Both the position numbers and the translations under genes were made by a program. 16,347 bases of DNA, taken from Bacteroidales bacterium. GTDB lineage: Bacteria > Bacteroidota > Bacteroidia > Bacteroidales > UBA7960. Location of the stretch: assembly GCA_007122505.1 (NCBI GenBank), contig SKTQ01000014.1:1-16347 (forward strand). Direction: 5' to 3'. The notes beneath the pieces are model-generated. The model saw only the letters and a list, made by a program, of their open reading frames with translations. It did no database searches and had not been told where the DNA came from. Every line of letters starts with the position of its first letter. Position 1 is the first letter of the stretch. Below, piece after piece: positions 1 to 6,995 of this stretch.

Positions 1-200
1 CCATGCCTTTCCTGCTTGCGGTAGATCCCGAAGTAAGTGTGATACAATTGGGTGAGGATAACCCCTACGGGCATCCCCATCAACCTGTTTTGGAAAGGCT
101 GGCAGCCATAGAAACCCAGGTGTACCGCAATGACCTGCACGGACATGTAATCATAGAAACCGACGGGGTGAATTATGAGGTCATCCTGAAAAGTAATTAA
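1..200 (+). CDS. ComEC-like metallo-beta-lactamase fold hydrolase, C-terminal fragment
   Basis: This is the 3' end of a gene whose start lies left of the window; the frame is open to base 1, so the ATG at 3 is probably internal. The visible 65 residues contain GEDNPYGHP followed by a leucine-rich stretch, then VYRND and IETDG near the end. This is the usual tail of the metallo-beta-lactamase domain found in ComEC/Rec2-type competence proteins and their stand-alone hydrolase relatives (family knowledge). The zinc-binding HxHxDH motif would lie upstream and cannot be checked. Whether this is a full ComEC channel or only a soluble or exported hydrolase cannot be told. The DUF3006 gene that follows is a frequent neighbour of the stand-alone hydrolases, which favours the second option. 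Confidence 0.8.
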   Translation, partial: MPFLLAVDPEVSVIQLGEDNPYGHPHQPVLERLAAIETQVYRNDLHGHVIIETDGVNYEVILKSN

Positions 201-301
201 TGCACAACACATTTAAAAAGATATAAGTCCCGGAAAATGCCACAAATAGTTTTCTGGCTTCCTCTCATTCAATCAATAATAATATAACAACATAGCATAT
301 C

Positions 302-526
302 ATGAAAGCGGTCGTAGACAAAATATCAGATGGCATAGCCACTGTTCTTATTGAAGAACAGGATGTGGTACTGCATATACCCGTCGCTTCCCTGCCCGAA
401 AACATCAAGGAAGGTAACTGGCTAAGGGTGGATTTCTCCATTGATCACCAGCAAACCCAGGAGATGTATGAGAAAAATAAGCAAATGCTGCAGCAGTTGA
501 TCAACAAACAAAAGAAGCGCAGGTAA
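302..526 (+). CDS. DUF3006 family small protein
   Basis: A 74-residue protein opening with MKAVVDKISDG and IATVLIEEQD, followed by LPENIKEGNWLRVDF. This is the pattern of DUF3006, a small beta-rich domain of unknown function. The C-terminal third is charged and probably helical, ending in a lysine/arginine tail (KKQ and KKRR), which could favour contact with nucleic acid or membrane, although that is inference. There is no signal peptide. It lies 101 bp after the ComEC-like hydrolase fragment and 7 bp before the ABC ATPase gene. DUF3006 genes often sit next to such hydrolases, so a joint role is plausible but unproven. The start is supported by the family N-terminus; no strong Shine-Dalgarno site is seen. 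Confidence 0.8.
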   Translation: MKAVVDKISDGIATVLIEEQDVVLHIPVASLPENIKEGNWLRVDFSIDHQQTQEMYEKNKQMLQQLINKQKKRR

Positions 527-533
527 TTCCTCT

Positions 534-1160
534 ATGTCAATGATAGAGCTGCAAAATATTGACTTGTCTGTTGGGCAACGGCAAATCCTCAAAGATGTAT
601 CATTGCAAATTGCGAAGGGAGGCAGGCTGTTGATCCGGGGAGATTCCGGCACTGGAAAGTCTACTATCCTGCGCCTGATCCTGGGGCTTGTTCAACCTGA
701 TAATGGTCGCGTAATCATTGATGAAGAGGTGCAGAACAAACATAACATCTGGTCGCAACGTTTGAAGATGGCCTATGTTAGTCAGGATATGCAGCTTGGT
801 CGTGGCAAAACCGAATCTTTTATAAAAGAAGTTTTTTCTTACCGGAACAACAGGCACCTGGTTTACGACCGAAAAGAATTAGCAAAATATTTTGATCTTT
901 TTGGGATGAATGGAGTCGGCCCGGAGCATCGCCTGGAAGATTTATCCGGCGGGGAGCTGCAAAGGGTTGCTATTATCACCGCCTTGTTGTTAAAACGGCC
1001 CATCTATCTGCTGGATGAGATCACATCCGCGCTGGATGCCAATCTCAAAGCAAAAATTACCGGTCATTTCCTGTCAATGAAAAACGCCACGCTGGTGATA
1101 GTTAGCCATGATCAGCACTGGTATGAACATGACATTCAAACCTTAACGCTAGACTCATGA
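534..1160 (+). CDS. fetA: FetA/YbbL-type ABC exporter ATP-binding subunit
   Basis: A 208-residue ATPase of the compact size typical of FetA (YbbL), which in E. coli works with FetB in iron efflux. All motifs are present: Walker A GDSGTGKST at about 36-44, Q-loop glutamine at 84 (YVSQD), signature LSGGELQRV at 137-145, Walker B IYLLDE at 157-162, and the H-loop histidine at 192 (VSHD). No membrane segment is seen, as expected for a cytoplasmic subunit. Its stop overlaps the start of the permease gene by 4 bp (ATGA), so translation is probably coupled. A methionine at codon 3 is an alternative start. The iron substrate is inferred from the family and has not been shown for this organism. Confidence 0.88.
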   Translation: MSMIELQNIDLSVGQRQILKDVSLQIAKGGRLLIRGDSGTGKSTILRLILGLVQPDNGRVIIDEEVQNKHNIWSQRLKMAYVSQDMQLGRGKTESFIKEVFSYRNNRHLVYDRKELAKYFDLFGMNGVGPEHRLEDLSGGELQRVAIITALLLKRPIYLLDEITSALDANLKAKITGHFLSMKNATLVIVSHDQHWYEHDIQTLTLDS

Positions 1161-1948
1161 CAGAGGCCGCCCCCGATATCACCCTGATTCGCCTGCTTTT
1201 GGGTTTCGCACTGTTAATCATTCCTGCAGGACTCTCCTGGTGGGTTCGCCTGGGAATTATCAGAAAAATGTTCGTGTCCACCGGACGCATGACCGCTCAA
1301 TTGTTTCTTGTGTCTATTTTATTGATTTATCTTTTTGATATTGACAATCCATATATCAACACTGCCTGGGTGATCATCATGATCATTTTCGCGGCCGGGG
1401 CATCCATGATGAGCAGCGGATTGCGGTTCAGACACTTTTTTATACCCATATTTGCTTCCTATTTCCTCGGTGCGGGTTTTTCGCTACTCTATTTTATTGG
1501 AATTGTAGTGAACCCTGAGCGCCTTTTCACTGCCCAACTGCTTGTCGTACTGGGCGGTATGTTATTGGGAAACTCACTGAACAGTGTAATCATTGGTATT
1601 TCCCATTTCTATCAGGCCCTTAAAAAGGAAAAGAAAAGGTATCACTATCTGTTGTCGCTGGGTGCTTCCATAAGGGAAGCACAAATGCCATTCTTTCGCG
1701 AAGCGGTGATCGCGGCAATGAGACCTTTTCTTGCCAATATGGCCACCATGGGCGTTGTATTTCTTCCGGGTATGATGACCGGACAAATCCTTGGCGGCGC
1801 CTCACCCGATACTGCCATCAAATACCAGATCGCCATTATGCTCGCCATATTTACTTCCGTTACCCTGAGCATCAGCCTTTCTTTATTCTTTACGGCCCGC
1901 AAAGGTTTTGATGAATATGGTGTTCTTAAAGAAGAACTGTTTAAATGA
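1157..1948 (+). CDS. fetB: FetB/YbbM-type (UPF0014) ABC exporter permease
   Basis: A 263-residue membrane protein of the FetB/YbbM (UPF0014) family, the channel partner of the preceding ATPase. The family signature LPGMMTGQILGG is at residues 203-214, preceded by the conserved GGMLLGNSLN at 133-142 and by LSLGAS...EA near 167-175, probably the cytoplasmic coupling helix region. Hydrophobic segments lie near 10-29, 46-60, 68-84, 95-118, 123-148, 185-206 and 222-246, which fits the expected multi-pass layout. It overlaps the ATPase gene by 4 bp and ends the operon; the next 300 bp are noncoding and contain a tandem repeat. Assignment to the family is firm; export of iron is inferred from E. coli. 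Confidence 0.9.
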   Translation: MTEAAPDITLIRLLLGFALLIIPAGLSWWVRLGIIRKMFVSTGRMTAQLFLVSILLIYLFDIDNPYINTAWVIIMIIFAAGASMMSSGLRFRHFFIPIFASYFLGAGFSLLYFIGIVVNPERLFTAQLLVVLGGMLLGNSLNSVIIGISHFYQALKKEKKRYHYLLSLGASIREAQMPFFREAVIAAMRPFLANMATMGVVFLPGMMTGQILGGASPDTAIKYQIAIMLAIFTSVTLSISLSLFFTARKGFDEYGVLKEELFK

Positions 1949-2032
1949 AGTATACTGTAAGTTGGAAACAGTGGGAAGCCAGAAGAAGAAAACTGAGCCA
2001 AGTCTTTTAAATTATTGACTTTCAAAACACTT

Positions 2033-2160
2033 CGACCTTTAGACCTTTCGACATTTCGACCTTTAGACCTTTTGACCTTTTGACCTTTTGACCTTTCGAC
2101 ATTTCGACCTTTTGACCTTTAGACCTTTTGACCTTTTGACCTTTCGACATTTCGACCTTT
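2033..2160 (+). repeat. Tandem array of 16 octamers (NGACCTTT) with 48-bp higher-order period
   Basis: Exactly 16 contiguous 8-bp units fill this stretch without a gap. Four variants occur: cGACCTTT, aGACCTTT, tGACCTTT and cGACATTT. The rare variant cGACATTT appears three times, as units 3, 9 and 15, each followed by cGACCTTT, so a 48-bp (six-unit) period sits on top of the octamer. The minus strand can be read as a lysine-rich repeat of 8 residues because 24 bp equals three units; I regard this as a by-product, not a gene. Such octamer arrays occur between genes in many Bacteroidota genomes as far as I recall. The array lies after fetB. The remainder of the 1949-2255 gap holds unremarkable AT-rich sequence and a promoter box. 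Confidence 0.95.
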
Positions 2161-2222
2161 AAACATCTTTCCAGCGCACCCGATTTATCATCCAGGCAGT
2201 CAAACATTTTGATTTTTTTTAT

Positions 2223-2230
2223 TATATTTG
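2223..2230 (+). promoter_or_regulatory. Bacteroidota -7 box TATATTTG before the M28 peptidase gene
   Basis: TATATTTG matches the Bacteroidota -7 consensus TAnnTTTG exactly and lies 25 bp before the first possible start codon of the peptidase frame. No clear TTTG -33 element is found 19-21 bp upstream; that stretch is taken up by T-rich sequence. Transcription would start near 2237. Such a start gives a leader of about 20 nt if the ATG at 2256 is used or about 80 nt if the ATG at 2319 is used. Confidence 0.45.
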
Positions 2231-2318
2231 ATAACCCTATCCGGAAACCAAAGAAATGACTATCTATGCGATGGCAGATAGGCGCATCGCAGATAACAAC
2301 GTGACCAAACATTTCTTA

Positions 2319-4736
2319 ATGAATACACTAAAAAGAGCTTTACCCGGGCTGATAGCAGCTATTGGTATTGCTGTTATCATCCTGTTGTCTTTTGTTCTGA
2401 ACCGGCCACCTGCAGTAGTTCCAGCAGATGCGCCCGCTAACGTATTCTCTGCAGAAAGGGCAGCCGTACACCTGCCATTTATTGCCTCTGAACCCAATCC
2501 CATTGGCAGCAAAGCCAATGAAGCAGTCCGGAATTATATTGTTAACCACCTTGAAAATCTGGGTTTGGAGGTTCATGTGCAGAAAACAAGCTATTATTAT
2601 GCACCGGCTCAAAGGGCCGCCACATTGCACAACGTATTGACCAGAATTCCCGGCACAGGAGGCGGAAAAGCCATTTTATTTATGGGTCACTATGATACTT
2701 TGATCATGGCGCCGGGTGCATCGGATAATGGATCTGCCGTAATAACCATGCTGGAGTTGGTCCGGATGTTGCTGCACAATCCGCCACTAAACAATGACCT
2801 GATCTTTTTCTTTCCCGACGGTGAAGAATACGGCTTGCTGGGTGCCAGGGCATTTATGCGCGAACACCCGTGGGTTTCTGATATTGAAATAGTTATCAAT
2901 TTTGAAGCCATGGGCACAAGCGGCCAAAGCATTATGTTCGAAACCGGAGAAAATAACTTCAAAACCGTAAAGGAATATGCCCGGGCTGTGCCATTCCCCA
3001 CAGGAAACTCACTAAGCATGGAAATCTACAAGATGATGCCCACTACAACAGATTTTGAGGTTTTTAAAACCCGGGGATTCCAGGGATTGAATTTTGCCTA
3101 TATAGGAAGCAGTTATGATTATCATACCGCGGGTGATAATATAGAAAACACCAGCCTGCGCTCCATTCAGCACCATGGCGAACATGCAGCAGCACTGGCA
3201 TTGCATTTTGGCAATTTGGACCCGGACTTTGATTCCGACCGGGATGCCGTTTACTTCAATACCATTGGATACGGATTTGCCTATTACCCATACAACGCAG
3301 TACCTCCCATCGCCATCATTATTGCATTGATCATTTTGGGCATATTGATTACGGCTTTCATAAAGAAAAAAATCAAACTCTTGCATGTATTATTTGCGGG
3401 CATTGCTTTTCTTTTCAAATTGGTAATCATTTACCTTGGAACAAATAGCCTCTACCACATCATTGAATCGTATTATGCAAACAATGACCTGAAGCTGCTG
3501 CAGTACAATCAAAATGGTATTTTGGCGGGTTTTTTGTTCCTGGTTGCGGCTTTTTCGGTGGTATATATTCAACTGTTGGTTAAAGGTGTAAAAATCAGCC
3601 AAATGATTAGCATTTACCTGATATTGATGGTATTGCTGATTTGGGGCGGACAGTTTACCTGGCAAATTGCCGTGCTTGCACTTGCCATCCCTTTGCATAT
3701 GTTTTTTGCCCACAGAAAGCCCATTGACGGCCACAGCCTTGCTTCCGGTGCCATCGTGATTTGGACACTAATCATGCTGACCGTATCTTTTACCGTTACA
3801 GGAGCAAGTTACTTGTTCAAATGGCCTCTCCTGATAGGAGTATTGCCTTTTTTGCTTTTGTTATTGATAAGGAAATTAAGAGAAGACAGTATCCGAATGT
3901 CCTTGTTGTTGGTGATGTGCGCCATACCATTGCTGCTATGGTTTCCTTATCTGATGTATCTCTTCCAGTTGGCCATGGGCTTATCCTTCATCGGTTTCAA
4001 TATGATTGTTGCGGGATTGATGATGGGCTTACTTATTCCCCATGTATTTATAATATACAGGATCAATAAATGGATACTGCCCTCGGTTTTGGGCATGGCC
4101 GGTGTTATCCTGATCGTAACATTTGCCACGGGGCTGGATTATAATGAACGACACCGGAAGCAAAACAGGATTATTCATGCAACCGACGGAAATTCAGGCC
4201 AGAGCTTTTGGCTTAGTTTTGACGACCGTCCGGATAAATGGACGGTGCAATTTATCGGTGAGTCACCTGGCAATATCGCCCTGGCGCCTTTCTATCCTTA
4301 TCATACAGGTGTTGCCAGGGGCAATATAGCACCCGGATTTGATCCGGTTCCGCCAACAGTGGAAGTCATTGCAGATACCATCAGTCATGGTGAGCGAAAA
4401 CTTAGCCTTCAGATTGTCGCAAACACCGATGCATATTTTGTGGACTTCTACTTTTTGACCGAAAGTGCCGGCACACTGGATTTGGGTTTGGGTAAAGCGG
4501 CAAGAAGCCGTTTACGTCCGCTCAGGAATTCAGATTGGATGCGATTTATGTACCTGGCACCACCGGATGAAGGGATCATCCTGCATCTCTATACAGAACC
4601 CGGAGAAGACATTCATATACATCTCAATGAGCTTAATTACTCAGGTATTCCGGAAAATATAGAGTATATCAAACGCCCGGCACACATGATGAACGCCGGT
4701 GATTTGACCCTAATCAGTCATTCATTTGTTTTTTAG
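2319..4736 (+). CDS. Membrane M28 metallopeptidase with Ermp1/Pff1-like architecture
   Basis: A large membrane-bound M28 aminopeptidase-type enzyme, expected to act on the outer face of the inner membrane. Residues below count from the upstream ATG at 2256 (826 residues); I prefer the start at residue 22 because it leaves the short tail before the anchor seen in relatives. The anchor is about 29-48. The peptidase domain follows, with zinc ligands visible as H145 and D147 (GHYD), D157 (GASDNGS), E190/E191 (DGEE) and H290 (YDYH). At the usual aspartate position there is E217 (NFEAMG), as in the Ermp1/Pff1 branch. About nine further membrane segments lie between 351 and 625, and a soluble 200-residue tail closes the protein. 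This order matches eukaryotic Ermp1 and vacuolar Pff1. Substrate unknown. Confidence 0.88.
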   Translation: MNTLKRALPGLIAAIGIAVIILLSFVLNRPPAVVPADAPANVFSAERAAVHLPFIASEPNPIGSKANEAVRNYIVNHLENLGLEVHVQKTSYYYAPAQRAATLHNVLTRIPGTGGGKAILFMGHYDTLIMAPGASDNGSAVITMLELVRMLLHNPPLNNDLIFFFPDGEEYGLLGARAFMREHPWVSDIEIVINFEAMGTSGQSIMFETGENNFKTVKEYARAVPFPTGNSLSMEIYKMMPTTTDFEVFKTRGFQGLNFAYIGSSYDYHTAGDNIENTSLRSIQHHGEHAAALALHFGNLDPDFDSDRDAVYFNTIGYGFAYYPYNAVPPIAIIIALIILGILITAFIKKKIKLLHVLFAGIAFLFKLVIIYLGTNSLYHIIESYYANNDLKLLQYNQNGILAGFLFLVAAFSVVYIQLLVKGVKISQMISIYLILMVLLIWGGQFTWQIAVLALAIPLHMFFAHRKPIDGHSLASGAIVIWTLIMLTVSFTVTGASYLFKWPLLIGVLPFLLLLLIRKLREDSIRMSLLLVMCAIPLLLWFPYLMYLFQLAMGLSFIGFNMIVAGLMMGLLIPHVFIIYRINKWILPSVLGMAGVILIVTFATGLDYNERHRKQNRIIHATDGNSGQSFWLSFDDRPDKWTVQFIGESPGNIALAPFYPYHTGVARGNIAPGFDPVPPTVEVIADTISHGERKLSLQIVANTDAYFVDFYFLTESAGTLDLGLGKAARSRLRPLRNSDWMRFMYLAPPDEGIILHLYTEPGEDIHIHLNELNYSGIPENIEYIKRPAHMMNAGDLTLISHSFVF

Positions 4737-4755
4737 CAACTATGCAATGCATCGA

Positions 4756-4884
4756 ATGAAAATAGATATTTTGGAGCATTCAGGCATAAACAGCTTGTCA
4801 GCATTGCCTGTTCCGATTGAAGTCCGGAAAATTAGAACAGAGAGTAATCGCAAAACAGATATTATCAGTGAAATGCTTTATTAA
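4756..4884 (+). CDS. Possible 42-residue small ORF before natA
   Basis: An open frame of 42 codons starts MKIDILEHSG and ends SEMLY, with a TAA 18 bp before the natA start. It covers most of the 166-bp gap between the peptidase and natA. The product has no signal peptide, membrane segment or cysteine and matches no family I recognise. The start lacks the A-rich leader seen at neighbouring genes, so it may be chance, or a leader peptide for the exporter genes. Confidence 0.22.
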   Translation: MKIDILEHSGINSLSALPVPIEVRKIRTESNRKTDIISEMLY

Positions 4885-4902
4885 AGTTTAAATTTTGATC
4901 AT

Positions 4903-5682
4903 ATGATAGAAGTAATTAACGTTTGCAAAGATTTCCCCCTGAATAAGAAGCAGCGTGAGGAAATGGGCATCAAGGCGAAATCGATCAGGGTTTTGGACGA
5001 TGTCAGTTTTGTATGTAAACCGGGAAGAATATTCAGCCTTCTTGGGCCAAACGGTGCCGGAAAAACAACTACATTACGGATCATTGCCACTATTTTAAAG
5101 GCTAGCGGTGGCATTGTCCGGGTATGCGGTCTGGATCTTTCGGAGAAGCCGAGGGAAGCACGCGCAAAGATGGGTTTTCTAACCGGAACAACCGGTCTTT
5201 ATGAAAGACTTACCCCAAACGAGGTAATCCGGTATTTTGGAACGCTCGACGGTGTGGATCGAAGCACCCTGGAAAACAGGAAAGACAGACTCTTTGACCT
5301 GATGGACATGCACGAATTTGCCAATAAACGGATCGGGAAATTATCAACCGGAATGAAACAAAAAGTCAGTATATGCCGCACGATGATCCACGATCCTGAT
5401 GTGGTGGTATTTGATGAACCCACTTCCGGTTTGGATGTTATCACGGCGCGCAACATCATTGAATTGATTCGCGACTGCAAAGAGCAAAACAAAACGGTTA
5501 TTTTTTCTTCGCATATCATGAGCGAGGTGGATCTGCTTTGTGATGATCTTGCCATTATTCACAATGGAAAGATCCTTTTTAACGATACCATGGAAAAATT
5601 CAAACAACAAATGCAAACGGCCAATTTAACCGAAGAATTCATTCATATTATTAACAAATCAGAGCCTTCAACGGCAATATGA
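4903..5682 (+). CDS. natA: NatA-type ABC transporter ATP-binding protein
   Basis: A 259-residue ATPase of the NatA-like ABC-2 exporter class; the nearest characterised relative, Bacillus NatAB, extrudes sodium. Visible motifs are Walker A GPNGAGKTT at 48-56, signature LSTGM at 147-151, Walker B VVVFDE at 167-172 with EPTSGLD following, and the H-loop histidine at 204 (FSSH). The Q-loop region reads GFLTGTTGLYERLT (91-104), so the usual glutamine is not present at its normal place. An insertion of about 15 polar residues precedes the first core strand, which I have seen in NatA-like members. The permease gene follows 109 bp downstream. Substrate assignment as sodium is weak; many exporters share this sequence type. 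Confidence 0.85.
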   Translation: MIEVINVCKDFPLNKKQREEMGIKAKSIRVLDDVSFVCKPGRIFSLLGPNGAGKTTTLRIIATILKASGGIVRVCGLDLSEKPREARAKMGFLTGTTGLYERLTPNEVIRYFGTLDGVDRSTLENRKDRLFDLMDMHEFANKRIGKLSTGMKQKVSICRTMIHDPDVVVFDEPTSGLDVITARNIIELIRDCKEQNKTVIFSSHIMSEVDLLCDDLAIIHNGKILFNDTMEKFKQQMQTANLTEEFIHIINKSEPSTAI

Positions 5683-5702
5683 TCTGCTGTAAACGAATGA
5701 TT

Positions 5703-5726
5703 GCCGGTTAATTCCGGTCGTTTTTT
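5703..5726 (+). terminator. Weak terminator-like hairpin between natA and natB
   Basis: GCCGG and CCGGT (5703-5707 and 5714-5718) can pair as a 5-bp stem, one pair being G-T, around the loop TTAATT. CG and six T residues (5721-5726) follow. A second short hairpin, GACAG/CTGTC at 5732-5747, lies next to it. The stem is short, so at most this would attenuate read-through from natA into natB; it may also be chance. Confidence 0.25.
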
Positions 5727-5791
5727 CCGGTGACAGTCTAATCTGTCGCTTTGCAAAATATCAAAGTTGGAACATACATAATCTAAGAAAA

Positions 5792-6976
5792 ATGAAAAAC
5801 ATCATTACCATAATAAAAAAAGAAGCGCTGGACACCATACGCGACCGAAGGACATTGATAATCATGGTATTAGTGCCGGTCTTGATTTTTCCGGTATTGT
5901 TTATTGGTATAACCCGTTTGCAGATGTCAGTGATGGAGCGTGAAGAAGTGCGGCATGTCAGGATTGGTTGGGTTAACAATGACGAGGATACACGCCTTGC
6001 CGATTTTATCAATCAGCAGGAAAAGATGGAGCTTATTCCCATTAAAGATGCAGGAATGCTTGAAACACTGATCCGGCAGGACAGTATTTCATATGGATTG
6101 GTGGTGCCGGAAGGTTTTGGAGAGGCCCTTGATCAGATGCAGGCTGTTGATTTGGCATTATATTTCTCAGGGGCAAGAATACAGGGTAAGACAAGAATTG
6201 ACAGGGTTTTGAGCAGTTTTGAACAGGAGTTGGTTAAGAAACGGCTGGCAGAGAAGGAGCTTTCTGAGGTGTTTATCAAACCATTTCACACCACAACTGT
6301 AAATATAGCCAGTCAACAGGAAATGATCGGCAAGCTCGCCGGGGGTTTTTTGCCTTACTTGTTTATCATTTTCTGCTTTACGGGGGCCATGTATCCGGCC
6401 ATTGACCTTTTTACCGGAGAAAAAGAAAGGCGAACCCTTGAAACATTGCTTACCACACCGGTTTCGAGGATTCAGATTCTCATTGGTAAACTCTCGGTTG
6501 TTACCTTAACTGGTATCATCTCTGCTGTTTTGGCAATACTCGGGTTGTTTGTCGGGTTTCGACTCACCGCAGGATTGCCCGATGTGATCATGCCGGTGGT
6601 GCTTGGCATTCTTAGTGTCCAGTTTGTTCTCATGCTTTTGCTCATGTTGGTGCCGCTTACCATATTCTTCGCCGGGATAATGGTACCACTTACTATCTAT
6701 GCAAAATCATACAAAGAGGCGCAAAGCATATTAACACCCATGACCTTCATGGTGATAATCCCCGCGGCCATAGCAATGGTGCCGGGAATTGAATACAATG
6801 CCATTACAGCAATAATACCCATTATTAACATCACCCTGGCAACTAAGGAAATCATTGCCGGGACGCTGAATCTTTCGTTTTATTTCCTTACAGTTTTGAC
6901 GCTGATAGGGTTGGCACTAATATCCGTGCTTTTCTGTTCAAGGTGGTTCGGTAAGGAAAGCAATATTTTAAGGTAA
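5792..6976 (+). CDS. natB: NatB-type ABC-2 transporter permease
   Basis: A 394-residue permease of the ABC-2 exporter class, partner of the preceding ATPase. It opens with KKEALDTIRDRRTL (9-22), the conserved cytoplasmic entry to the first membrane segment (about 22-42). A soluble extracytoplasmic domain of about 140 residues follows (45-180). The conserved EKERRTLETLLTTPVSR-type coupling helix is at 210-226, and about five more membrane segments lie between 183 and 385. This is the NatB layout. The ATG follows an A-rich leader (ctaagaaaa), typical for the phylum. It ends 19 bp before the patatin gene, which makes co-transcription likely. The transported ion or lipid cannot be read from the sequence. 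Confidence 0.85.
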   Translation: MKNIITIIKKEALDTIRDRRTLIIMVLVPVLIFPVLFIGITRLQMSVMEREEVRHVRIGWVNNDEDTRLADFINQQEKMELIPIKDAGMLETLIRQDSISYGLVVPEGFGEALDQMQAVDLALYFSGARIQGKTRIDRVLSSFEQELVKKRLAEKELSEVFIKPFHTTTVNIASQQEMIGKLAGGFLPYLFIIFCFTGAMYPAIDLFTGEKERRTLETLLTTPVSRIQILIGKLSVVTLTGIISAVLAILGLFVGFRLTAGLPDVIMPVVLGILSVQFVLMLLLMLVPLTIFFAGIMVPLTIYAKSYKEAQSILTPMTFMVIIPAAIAMVPGIEYNAITAIIPIINITLATKEIIAGTLNLSFYFLTVLTLIGLALISVLFCSRWFGKESNILR

Positions 6977-6995
6977 TCAAAAAAAGAAAAAACCA

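Noticed and set aside
1950..2000. Purine-rich stretch after fetB resembling degenerate GGAAGCC-type repeats.
   Set aside because: Only one or two loose copies are visible, too few to call a repeat.
2022..2312. Minus-strand frame of 96 codons with a lysine-rich 8-residue repeat.
   Set aside because: Its C-terminal half is only the octamer array read through; the N-terminal half overlaps the promoter and leader of the M28 gene. No signal peptide, domain or start context supports it.
3761..4069. Plus-strand frame of 102 codons inside the membrane M28 gene.
   Set aside because: It lies wholly within another frame of a well-supported gene and has no independent start signal.
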